Assembly: GCA_016840185.1 (NCBI GenBank)
Contig: JAEOSV010000229.1
Span: 1 to 5,579, forward strand
Reading direction: 5' to 3'
Length of the DNA: 5,579 bases
DNA from: Candidatus Hermodarchaeota archaeon
Lineage (GTDB): Archaea > Asgardarchaeota > Hermodarchaeia > Hermodarchaeales > Hermodarchaeaceae
Shown: positions 1 to 5,579 of the stretch, in pieces
How positions within the stretch are numbered: the stretch's first letter is position 1
Layout of the letters: each line of letters starts with the position of its first letter
The notes under the pieces: generated by a model
Database searches by the model: none
The model's input: the letters and a program-made list of their open reading frames with translations, nothing else
What the model was told of the DNA's origin: nothing
Translations under genes and position numbers: made by a program

Positions 1-1
1 T

Positions 2-544
2 GGAATTCCCTGGCTCATCGGATTAACATTCTTTTGGCTGATTTCCTACTTTATTCCTGAAGAGCCTCGATCGGTGTATCTGAAACAACTCCTTCTCATT
101 GCTCTTCTCCTCTCCTTAGTGGCAAATATCTTTTTTTCACGAGGAATCTACAAATACTATCTTATTGCCCTGATTCCCTTCCTCATTCTTTTTGGAGCAA
201 TACTCCGTGGTCCATTAATCCCAACTCAAATAGACAGTTGTCCAGTTCAACCTTATGGAACCAAATATTTGGCATATTTGCCGTTTTGGGTGACAGACGT
301 CATCCATCGATTTCAAACTCTCAGTATGAGGATTGTTAACAACATTGCTACTTGGTGGTTTGTGCTTGTAGGACTCGCCAGTATTAGCATCTATGCAGTT
401 CATCGACATTCCACCCACGTAATCCTCCTTGCACTTTTCGTCCTGCTGCTCATCTATGGTTCTTATCAGTATGTCTGGAAATGGCGAAAAAGACGACAAG
501 CCGCAACTGCGAATGAACCCGAATCCAAAGAAGGTTCCAGTTAA
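2..544 (+). CDS. C-terminal part of a multi-pass membrane protein, possibly GT-C type glycosyltransferase (5' partial)
   Basis: The frame is open from base 2, so the true start lies left of the window. The in-frame GTG at 74 has no convincing ribosome binding site and would begin between two membrane segments, so I treat the gene as truncated. The 180 visible residues contain about five hydrophobic segments, near residues 3-18, 29-46, 53-69, 117-133 and 139-158. A polar loop of about 45 residues separates the third and fourth. The basic end (KWRKRRQ) and short polar tail suggest a cytoplasmic C-terminus. The string SRGIYKYYLIALIPF at residues 46-60 resembles the late membrane segments of archaeal GT-C glycosyltransferases that use lipid-linked sugars. 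That is a resemblance from memory, and the catalytic loop of such enzymes would lie outside the window. Another polytopic membrane family is possible. The gene converges on the minus-strand cluster and overlaps its last stop codon. Confidence 0.75.
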   Translation, partial: GIPWLIGLTFFWLISYFIPEEPRSVYLKQLLLIALLLSLVANIFFSRGIYKYYLIALIPFLILFGAILRGPLIPTQIDSCPVQPYGTKYLAYLPFWVTDVIHRFQTLSMRIVNNIATWWFVLVGLASISIYAVHRHSTHVILLALFVLLLIYGSYQYVWKWRKRRQAATANEPESKEGSS

Positions 545-825
545 ACTCTTTTGTCCTCGGTTGGAAGGTGGGCTCCACACCGGGGACAATAAGTTTCAAA
601 GGGTTCAAGTAATTGTTTACCACATTGGGGGCAATATTGGGAACCCATTTGAACTGGATGTTGACTAATGGGGGGTTTCTCGTCCTGTCCTTGTAATCCC
701 CAACAAAACAGCGGGGGAAGAAAGAGGAAGATGAGGAGAGGGAAACCGGGGATGATGAAAAATAGGAAGATCATGAGAGCCGTGAGAAGAATGCTGATGA
801 TGCTTATTATTGCCAAACGATTCAT
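541..825 (-). CDS. Small membrane-hairpin protein with a C-terminal zinc ribbon
   Basis: This 94-residue protein has two hydrophobic stretches, about residues 4-25 and 29-45, separated by a PGFP turn, so it probably forms a membrane hairpin. A short polar linker leads to a zinc ribbon with C65 and C68 (CPQCG) and C80 and C83 (CPRCG), 11 residues between the pairs. The ribbon is probably cytosolic, where it could bind a protein or nucleic acid; no enzymatic motif is present. The ATG start lies 15 nt after the stop of the upstream helical-protein gene, with a weak purine-rich AAGGGA before it, so it is probably the last gene of a three-gene transcript. Its TAA stop shares bases with the stop of the convergent membrane-protein gene. 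Many archaeal genomes carry small proteins of this architecture; I cannot assign a specific family or function. Confidence 0.8.
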   Translation of the reverse strand: MNRLAIISIISILLTALMIFLFFIIPGFPLLIFLFLPPLFCWGLQGQDEKPPISQHPVQMGSQYCPQCGKQLLEPFETYCPRCGAHLPTEDKRV

Positions 826-840
826 GGGTGGTCCCTTTGG

Positions 841-1293
841 TTAGAGTTGTTCAGGGAGATCCTCAGCTTGTTCGGAGATTCGATTAACAATGTAACGGCT
901 TTTGCGGATGGCGACTTTAGCACTAAAATCGGCGTAATGGATTTCTTCTCTGGTAAGGGGAGTTTTCCGTTTGGCCTTCATTTCGTCCCTTACGACTTCG
1001 AAATAGTGTAAGGTTTCGCGAATCGCACTTAGGGCTTCAGTAGTTGCACCGATAACGAGTTGGGCGAGTTCCTTTGCTGGAGGGATTCCAGAAACTGCCG
1101 TCAGTTTGTCTCGGACTTCAACAAAGTAGGCTTTGACTTCGGTTAATACGGTGCGAAGATGCTCGGCCGCTTCAAGAATAGGCAGTAATCCCTCGGGCGT
1201 CAGGATTTTTTCAATATTAGTGACTTCCATTTCAAACTGGTCAAGGACGATTTCGAGGCGATCCTGCAATTGAAGGGCTTGATCATGGCTCAT
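841..1293 (-). CDS. All-helical protein of unknown function
   Basis: This protein of 150 residues has no cysteine and few prolines or glycines, and its heptad-like hydrophobic spacing predicts four or more long helices, roughly residues 3-30, 34-65, 72-107 and 112-140. It lacks a signal peptide or membrane segment, so it is probably cytosolic. I do not recognise a family. Two helices share the pattern YFxxVRD followed by Leu or Met (residues 56-64 and 97-105), 41 residues apart, which hints at a duplicated helical hairpin. I prefer the ATG at 1293 because a Shine-Dalgarno-like GAGAAGTG lies just upstream. A GTG at 1302 would add three residues but sits inside that site. The ATG is 15 nt after the peptidase stop, the same gap as before the next gene, which supports co-transcription. 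It could be an adaptor or regulator for the peptidase; that is inferred from position only. Confidence 0.8.
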   Translation of the reverse strand: MSHDQALQLQDRLEIVLDQFEMEVTNIEKILTPEGLLPILEAAEHLRTVLTEVKAYFVEVRDKLTAVSGIPPAKELAQLVIGATTEALSAIRETLHYFEVVRDEMKAKRKTPLTREEIHYADFSAKVAIRKSRYIVNRISEQAEDLPEQL

Positions 1294-1308
1294 ACTAGAC
1301 ACTTCTCA

Positions 1309-3339
1309 TTACGAGGACTTAACCTTCTCGATATCGATGAGGTTTTGCTCTTTTAGAAGTTTGGTGAAACGATCGACAGTATCGATGTTCGCGACATCGC
1401 CAAATTGGGCTTCGAGGGCAGAGACGATTTCATAGAGGGTGCGGTGACCATCCATGAAATTGGTCAATTCGATGAGGACCTCAACAAAGAAGGGTTGATT
1501 CTTCTGTTGAATGCGGAGCCATTCAGTATCCTCAGGCTTTGTGTGCCGAAGGAGTTCAGCGAAATAGATTGGTCCTTGGAATTTCCGGCGAGGACATAGG
1601 GTTTTTGCCACCCGTTCTTTCTTTCGCAGGACTAACCGTTTGAGAGGAGCATATCCAATGGACCGAGAGAGAAGATCCTCAACCTGCCGAAGTTTTCGGA
1701 CTTCTTCTTGGCGTTCTTGAACCAAGTCTTCAAGCATTAAATCAATGAAGTTATGGAGCTCTGAATCGTGGGGGCTGAGAACTTTGACACTTTGAAGTGC
1801 GACACTCTCTCTTCGAGTAACTTGTCGGATACTTTCCATGGCTTTGCGAAGGGTTCGTGCAAGTAATGCTCCTCTTTCGCTTTTAGCGATGGCTTGAATG
1901 GCTTCCTGAACGTATTGTTGGGTGGTTTGGGTGATGCGGGTGTGGGCGTTAGCGTGGACTTGGGTCGCGAGAAATAGGGCATCATCGGATTCCGCATAGG
2001 CTTGAGTCAGAATGGTCATGAGAACAGCATAGCCCACGCGTTTCATTTGGCTCGTATCAATCTTGTCGATGCTATCTAGGTTACTGTGATAGAAGGCATC
2101 GGGCCAATGGTTTAACATGGGGCAGGGGACATTGAAAGTAGAGTCATTGAATAAAGTGTGGTCGCTGCGCCAATCAAACTTTTCCACTTTGAAATGGAAG
2201 GGAAGATGGCTGCCATCAGGAGAGATCAACCGCGATTCTTTGGCAGCATCGGCGAGGTGATATTCAAGCAGGTCGTTAACGAAGCTAGGTAGAGAATCGG
2301 GAGTGCGATGCAGGTTCAATGAGCCGCCAACAATTGTTGGATTCGCTCCAACCATGTCACAATTGATGGCACTGATCATTCGTGGAGTTAATTCGGGATG
2401 GGCATGGAGAAACGCAATTGTCCCAAAGAATTCGGGGACCCACATGAACCGAATAGTTCGTAGAGGTGCCGGAAGTTTGCCTTCCTTTATGAGCGTCGTG
2501 ATGACGCGAGCGATTTCCATTAAGAGGGCACTGCCACTGGCATTATCGTTGGCTCCAGGCCGCGGATGACAGAGATGGGCAATGAGCAAGATTTCTTCTC
2601 GGAGAAATTCGGTGCCCTCAATGACTGCTGTTAGGACTCGTTGTTCGCCTTTGTAGAGTTCTGCATCAACCTTGGCGTGAACCAGTACTTCTGGCTCTGT
2701 TTCTATCAAATGACGAAGTCGGGAACCAACTTGACCGGAAACGGCAAAGGCAAATCCGACTTTGTTTTTTTCCTCTGCGTTGGGCCATATTCCGAGATAG
2801 GGGACGAGGTTGGGGTGTTTAGAGCGTCGCTCTAAGGGAGGAAAATGAATCGTACCAAGGGCTCCACGTTTGTAGACGGCTTCCTGTTGGACATGTTGGG
2901 CTCTTCCGGAGGTTAAGACAATTTTACCTTTCACATCGATTCGTCGGTAATCTTTCTCAAACGATCCATCTTCAAGATAGACGAGTGGGGCAACGACATC
3001 TGCTGATTGGCTGTGGGCAACAATACTCACCGGAGTTTCACTAAAGCGAGCGAGAAGTTCTTGGTGTGGGCTTACAAGGTGAAGTTCACCATCTGCCACT
3101 CGCCATCCGAGGGGGGCGGTCCATTGCCAGGTTTGAGTTTTTCCATCTGCAGGATACACTTCAACGTCGGTTCGGATACCGGGAAATTTGTCGATTACCT
3201 CTTTGACATAATATATCGCATCATGAAATCCAGGTGAAGCTTGTATCCGATGGAATCGAATGATTTCTGAAACATAATCCTTAGCCATCGTTCCCGAAAG
3301 CTCCTCTAAGATAACGTCTCGAAATTTTGTGTGAAACAC
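1309..3339 (-). CDS. M28-type (DUF4910-like) metallopeptidase with PA-like insert and C-terminal winged-helix domain
   Basis: This 676-residue protein resembles aminopeptidase-like members of the M28 zinc peptidase clan. A helical N-terminus (1-50) is followed by a PA-like insert (about 115-240, with KGKIVL and a KRGALGTI element) and then the catalytic core (about 245-445). Visible metal-site candidates are H255 in HLCHP, D265 in GANDNASG, D328 in CDMVG and H418 in YHSNLD; the SDHTLF motif (392-397) is also typical. The usual Glu-Glu pair is replaced by PEFFG (302-306), so one glutamate is missing. Residues 452-560 form long charged helices. A basic linker precedes a winged-helix or PqqD-like domain (about 612-672, with DGHRTLYEI). 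At 676 residues it is clearly longer than a minimal M28 enzyme of about 300. There is no signal peptide, so it is probably cytosolic. The likely reaction is removal of N-terminal residues from peptides. The GTG start is supported by GGAGG ten bases upstream. It is the first gene of the minus-strand cluster. Confidence 0.9.
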   Translation of the reverse strand: MFHTKFRDVILEELSGTMAKDYVSEIIRFHRIQASPGFHDAIYYVKEVIDKFPGIRTDVEVYPADGKTQTWQWTAPLGWRVADGELHLVSPHQELLARFSETPVSIVAHSQSADVVAPLVYLEDGSFEKDYRRIDVKGKIVLTSGRAQHVQQEAVYKRGALGTIHFPPLERRSKHPNLVPYLGIWPNAEEKNKVGFAFAVSGQVGSRLRHLIETEPEVLVHAKVDAELYKGEQRVLTAVIEGTEFLREEILLIAHLCHPRPGANDNASGSALLMEIARVITTLIKEGKLPAPLRTIRFMWVPEFFGTIAFLHAHPELTPRMISAINCDMVGANPTIVGGSLNLHRTPDSLPSFVNDLLEYHLADAAKESRLISPDGSHLPFHFKVEKFDWRSDHTLFNDSTFNVPCPMLNHWPDAFYHSNLDSIDKIDTSQMKRVGYAVLMTILTQAYAESDDALFLATQVHANAHTRITQTTQQYVQEAIQAIAKSERGALLARTLRKAMESIRQVTRRESVALQSVKVLSPHDSELHNFIDLMLEDLVQERQEEVRKLRQVEDLLSRSIGYAPLKRLVLRKKERVAKTLCPRRKFQGPIYFAELLRHTKPEDTEWLRIQQKNQPFFVEVLIELTNFMDGHRTLYEIVSALEAQFGDVANIDTVDRFTKLLKEQNLIDIEKVKSS

Positions 3340-3349
3340 TGTTCAAAGT

Positions 3350-3354
3350 CCTCC
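3350..3354 (-). promoter_or_regulatory. Ribosome binding site of the peptidase gene
   Basis: On the minus strand GGAGG lies ten bases before the GTG at 3339. It is a perfect anti-16S core and is the reason for choosing GTG over the internal ATG at codon 18. Confidence 0.55.
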
Positions 3355-3512
3355 AATGGACGCTGTGTTCGCTAAACCTACAAAAACCTAGCCTTTCCGT
3401 GTCACCCGAATCCGCATCTTCCTGTCTCAACGTGCTCTCCAATTTGAGAACTCATATTTCAACCTAAATTATCCGCAAAGGCGTTTTGAAGTCGTGTTGA
3501 ACCGACGCCATC

Positions 3513-3520
3513 TTTAAAAG
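3513..3520 (+). promoter_or_regulatory. TATA-like box of the gelsolin-like gene
   Basis: TTTAAAAG sits 28-36 bases before the GTG at 3549. With the usual archaeal spacing of about 27 bases from the box centre, transcription would begin near 3543, giving a leader of only a few bases. If so, the GGAGA at 3534-3538 would not be in the transcript and translation would be nearly leaderless. A longer transcript from another promoter remains possible. Confidence 0.4.
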
Positions 3521-3548
3521 TTATTGAGGTCATGGAGAAAATAAGAAG

Positions 3549-4505
3549 GTGAGGGTACTGTCCGTACACCTACAAGTCTATGATGTCGTTGAAACCGGGG
3601 AACTTATGGAACTCACAATTCCTGGCAAGCTTCAAACAGAGCTAAACGCAGATCGCGTTCTCATTATAGTTGATGACGATGACCGCAAAATTTGGCTATG
3701 GAAAGGAGCGGAAGCGGGCGTTCGTAAGAAATTCATAGCAGCACGACAGGGACAGGCTGTTCGCAGCCAACGTGGTTTAGTCTACAAAGTCTTATCCATT
3801 GATGGGGGCGAAGAACCCGATGCATTTCTATCTCTCCTCGGAGTCAAGCCCAAAACTACTGAACCCAAGAAAGAAGTTGCTGTCTCAATTGATATGCCTG
3901 ATAAAACCATTGAAATCACCCCGGATGAACCTCCACCTAAACCAAAACCTAAACCCAAGGCCAAACCTAAACCCATAGCAGCTCCGAAACCTGAGCCCAA
4001 ACCGGTCAAGATGCCTGTAGCATCAACTCAACTCGGTACCGAATATAATGGAGCCGAACAACAATGGCCTCAACGTCCCACAATGACTGGCGCGGTTCCG
4101 GCTCCTGCTCAAGATGACATTGTAGGGCGTGTTGCGAATACAACTCCTCCCCAAGGATATAGTCGGGAGCTTGTCATAATTGGGCAAGAAGTATTTACTA
4201 GTGTTGACCGAACGGTGACCTTCCTTGGGAAATCACAGACATCTTCCCAGTTAGAACGAACCCGAACGCTTCCCGATGGTCCCTTCTTTGGAGGGGATTA
4301 TACTCCTCGCATTCTTGTCGAGGATGGCCGGGTACTAGCCACCGAGTTTCTCAAGAAAAGTGAAAATGACTCACATGGTCTTCGGGATTCCACAGCTGAT
4401 GCTGATGTGAGCGAATTGATTGATATTTTCCGTATCACAACTGAAACAGCGGATGTAACGCCCAAGAAGAAAGCCAAGAAAAAGAAGGGCAAATCGAAGA
4501 AGTAA
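3549..4505 (+). CDS. Gelsolin-like domain protein with Lys-Pro linker and lysine-rich tail
   Basis: Residues 18-98 of this 318-residue protein fit a gelsolin-type fold. A strand DRVLIIVDDD precedes RKIWLWKG, corresponding to the gelsolin core pattern of an Asp-containing strand then I-x-x-W-x-G. A basic helix (VRKKFIAARQGQAVR) and a closing YKVLSIDGGEEPDAF, like the gelsolin V-x-E-G-x-E-P-x-x-F ending, complete it. Gelsolin modules bind actin and calcium in eukaryotes, and Asgard archaea encode homologues; actin binding here is inference. Residues 128-154 are a Lys-Pro linker. Residues about 202-270 form a second compact domain I do not recognise, ending in YTPRILVEDGRVLATEFL. A short helix (285-296) and a tail of mostly lysines (306-318) follow. 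There is no signal peptide or membrane segment. The GTG start retains the beta-rich segment before the fold; ATG 3606 would remove the first 19 residues and is a possible alternative. Confidence 0.85.
   Translation: MRVLSVHLQVYDVVETGELMELTIPGKLQTELNADRVLIIVDDDDRKIWLWKGAEAGVRKKFIAARQGQAVRSQRGLVYKVLSIDGGEEPDAFLSLLGVKPKTTEPKKEVAVSIDMPDKTIEITPDEPPPKPKPKPKAKPKPIAAPKPEPKPVKMPVASTQLGTEYNGAEQQWPQRPTMTGAVPAPAQDDIVGRVANTTPPQGYSRELVIIGQEVFTSVDRTVTFLGKSQTSSQLERTRTLPDGPFFGGDYTPRILVEDGRVLATEFLKKSENDSHGLRDSTADADVSELIDIFRITTETADVTPKKKAKKKKGKSKK
3930..4010 (+). repeat. Low-complexity Lys-Pro repeat within the gelsolin-like gene
   Basis: Imperfect hexamers of a CCN codon plus AAA or AAG encode alternating proline and lysine over residues 128-154. 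The codons for each residue vary (CCT, CCA, CCC, CCG), so the repeat is kept at protein level and is not a fresh slippage product. It probably forms an extended, positively charged linker between the two domains. Confidence 0.8.
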
Positions 4506-4523
4506 CTGACCTCCCTTGGTGGA

Positions 4524-4540
4524 TCTTTTTCCTTACTTTT
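4524..4540 (+). terminator. T-tract terminator after the gelsolin-like gene
   Basis: Two thymidine runs (4526-4530 and 4537-4540) lie about 20-35 bases past the TAA stop. Archaeal RNA polymerase terminates at such T-rich tracts without needing a hairpin. A 6-bp inverted repeat, ATTCAA and TTGAAT around a 7-base loop (4547-4565), follows but is too weak to call. Confidence 0.45.
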
Positions 4541-4580
4541 ATGTTGATTCAACCTAAGATTGAATGCTTCCGTTAATTGC

Positions 4581-4592
4581 AAAAATAATAAA
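4581..4592 (+). promoter_or_regulatory. TATA-like box of the zinc-ribbon gene
   Basis: The stretch AAAAATAATAAA is the most AT-rich block in the gap. It lies about 57 bases before the ATG at 4644, which would put the transcription start near 4614 and give a leader of about 30 nt that includes the GGTGAG site. This suggests the gene is transcribed separately from the gelsolin-like gene. Confidence 0.4.
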
Positions 4593-4630
4593 GGGCGCAG
4601 TTTGTAGCTGTCATCATCTGAATACTTCCT

Positions 4631-4636
4631 GGTGAG
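4631..4636 (+). promoter_or_regulatory. Ribosome binding site of the zinc-ribbon gene
   Basis: GGTGAG ends seven bases before the ATG at 4644 and matches part of the archaeal GGAGGTGA consensus. It fixes the start of a gene that lacks a stop codon in the window. Confidence 0.55.
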
Positions 4637-4643
4637 AAATACA

Positions 4644-5579
4644 ATGTCCCAGAATTGTAGTAAATGTGGAGCAACCCTGAAACGGTCCGCCAAATTCTGC
4701 ACCGTGTGCGGCACCGCAACGACAGAATCTGAAACCACCACTAGTCCAACAACACCTTCGACTTCGATTAAATGCACTACTTGTGGTAAATCCCTAAAAG
4801 CGGGCATCAAATTCTGTACAAAGTGTGGATCTGCAGTTGAACCTATAGCTGCTCCTACTCACTCTTCGTCTGCTGAAAACGGTTGTCCCCATTGTGGATT
4901 TGATAAAAACCCTGTCTCCTCCAATTTCTGTATTAATTGTGGACAAACTATCAACGCTTCAGCACCATCACCACAAGAAACTCCTCCCAGGCAATCTACC
5001 CATGCAGTGAGCTCCTCAGCGTCAACCTGCTCGTCATGTGGACGTGAATCAAAACCTGGTTCAATGTTCTGTATCTATTGTGGAGGAAAGTTGACGATTG
5101 CAGCTGAAACTGTAACAACAGCAGAAGCAAGCTCAACTAATACTACTGTTACACCCGTAACCGTAGTAGAACCAATCACCGTTCCAACAAAGGTGTTGGC
5201 AAGTCTAATGGCTCGCGGACGACAACTTACACTTGAAGAAGAATATGCTAAGAACGGCGTAGACTCCGACGAACTCTTTGAAGAACTAAGTCAGGCTGCA
5301 GGTGATAGTGACTTTGAATTAGAAGAACTCATTGATTCCTACATCAATGAAAGTGGTGAGCTTGAACGCCTCGAAGCCCTTCAAGAAAAGGGCGAAGTCA
5401 GTCTTCGCGTATATGAACGCTTATCCAAGGAATATGAAGAAAAACTTGAAAACATGGATGTGCAAATTCAAACCGGTGTCCAGCAACTTCAAGGGTACAA
5501 GGCACAAATTCAGCTCGATCACACTGAAGCAATGGAAGAACTGGAAACCATCAAAGCCCGGCTACTCATCGGTGATGAA
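4644..5579 (+). CDS. Protein with four zinc ribbons and a C-terminal coiled coil (3' partial)
   Basis: The frame stays open for 312 codons to the right edge, so the C-terminus is missing. Four zinc ribbons of the CxxCG-x(9-10)-CxxCG type occupy the N-terminal half: C5/C8/C19/C22, C44/C47/C58/C61, C81/C84/C96/C99 and C129/C132/C143/C146. The third has one extra residue between its pairs. Ser/Thr/Pro/Ala-rich linkers of about 20-30 residues join them, and a longer Thr/Val-rich linker (150-183) follows. From about residue 184 the chain is acidic and helical, with strong coiled-coil character after 236 (ERLEALQEKGE, then SKEYEEKLENM). There is no signal peptide or membrane segment. Such ribbon arrays usually bind nucleic acids or proteins and the coiled coil would oligomerise; no enzymatic motif is present. 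The final segment IKARLLIGDE resembles motifs I recall from other archaeal coiled-coil proteins, without a known function. Confidence 0.85.
   Translation, partial: MSQNCSKCGATLKRSAKFCTVCGTATTESETTTSPTTPSTSIKCTTCGKSLKAGIKFCTKCGSAVEPIAAPTHSSSAENGCPHCGFDKNPVSSNFCINCGQTINASAPSPQETPPRQSTHAVSSSASTCSSCGRESKPGSMFCIYCGGKLTIAAETVTTAEASSTNTTVTPVTVVEPITVPTKVLASLMARGRQLTLEEEYAKNGVDSDELFEELSQAAGDSDFELEELIDSYINESGELERLEALQEKGEVSLRVYERLSKEYEEKLENMDVQIQTGVQQLQGYKAQIQLDHTEAMEELETIKARLLIGDE

Larger units (their letters stand above)
3340..3548. other. Divergent intergenic region between the peptidase and gelsolin-like genes
   Basis: These 209 bases separate two divergent genes and must hold promoters for both. 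The plus-strand promoter candidate is listed separately. For the minus strand, AT-rich candidates are GAAATATGAG (3451-3460) and GTTTTTGTAG (3377-3386). Neither is strong: the first implies a leader near 90 nt, the second a leader near 15 nt starting close to the GGAGG site. No long inverted repeat or small ORF with support is visible. The only ATG shortly before the plus-strand gene (3532) opens a six-codon frame. Confidence 0.6.

Noticed and set aside
215..589. 124-codon minus-strand open frame opposite the membrane-protein gene
   Set aside because: It is antisense to clear membrane segments and overlaps the end of the zinc-ribbon gene on its own strand. Its composition is not protein-like.
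429..668. 79-codon plus-strand frame over the ends of two convergent genes
   Set aside because: It overlaps the last membrane segment on one side and is antisense to the zinc ribbon on the other; both real genes have family-like features and this frame has none.
1405..3237. Several short frames of 64-88 codons within the peptidase gene on both strands
   Set aside because: All lie inside one long gene with conserved M28 motifs and have no domains or ribosome binding sites of their own.
3532..3552. Six-codon upstream frame starting at ATG 3532
   Set aside because: It is too short to support as a gene and may not be transcribed if the TATA-like box is correct. An attenuating leader peptide cannot be argued from it.
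3782..4009. Glycine/leucine-rich minus-strand frame (GLGLALGLGFGLGGG)
   Set aside because: It is the complement of the Lys-Pro codon repeat, so the hydrophobic pattern is an artefact of low complexity.
4547..4565. Inverted repeat ATTCAA with a 7-base loop
   Set aside because: A 6-bp AT-rich repeat is expected by chance in a gap of this size and is not followed by a T-run, so neither a terminator hairpin nor an operator is supported.
4298..4810. 170-codon minus-strand open frame across the gap between the two right-hand plus-strand genes
   Set aside because: It lies antisense to the conserved second domain and lysine tail of one protein and to the cysteine pairs of the other, both well supported. 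Its product has no recognisable domain.

Overview
The window looks like archaeal chromosome, most consistent with an Asgard archaeon. The reasons are a protein with a gelsolin-like N-terminal domain, a protein with four zinc ribbons and a coiled coil, TATA-like boxes ahead of both complete plus-strand starts, and frequent GTG starts. The lineage is an inference from protein style. No rRNA, tRNA, CRISPR array or mobile element is visible. Base composition looks moderate and even by eye; it was not computed.

Layout. (1) Positions 2-544 (+) hold the C-terminal part of a multi-pass membrane protein whose start lies outside the window, possibly a GT-C type glycosyltransferase. (2) Positions 541-3339 (-) hold a tight three-gene cluster, read right to left. 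It encodes a 676-residue M28-type metallopeptidase with a PA-like insert and a C-terminal winged-helix/PqqD-like domain, then an all-helical protein of about 150 residues, then a 94-residue membrane-hairpin protein with a C-terminal zinc ribbon. The last gene converges on the membrane-protein gene and their stop codons share the bases TTAA. (3) Positions 3340-3548 are a divergent intergenic region. (4) Positions 3549-4505 (+) encode a 318-residue protein with a gelsolin-like domain, a Lys-Pro linker, a second unrecognised domain and a lysine-rich tail. (5) Positions 4506-4643 hold T-tracts, a TATA-like box and a ribosome binding site. (6) Positions 4644-5579 (+) encode a protein with four zinc ribbons followed by a long acidic, helical region; it runs off the right edge.

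How the genes may work together. The peptidase cluster has 15-nt gaps between genes and is probably one transcript, so the helical and membrane-anchored zinc-ribbon proteins may be partners of the peptidase; this rests on position only. The two plus-strand genes on the right each appear to have their own promoter. Both look like modular scaffold proteins: a gelsolin-like module on a flexible linker, and a zinc-ribbon array on a coiled coil. The gelsolin-like protein is the most interesting item, because gelsolin folds are actin-regulating modules in eukaryotes and Asgard archaea.
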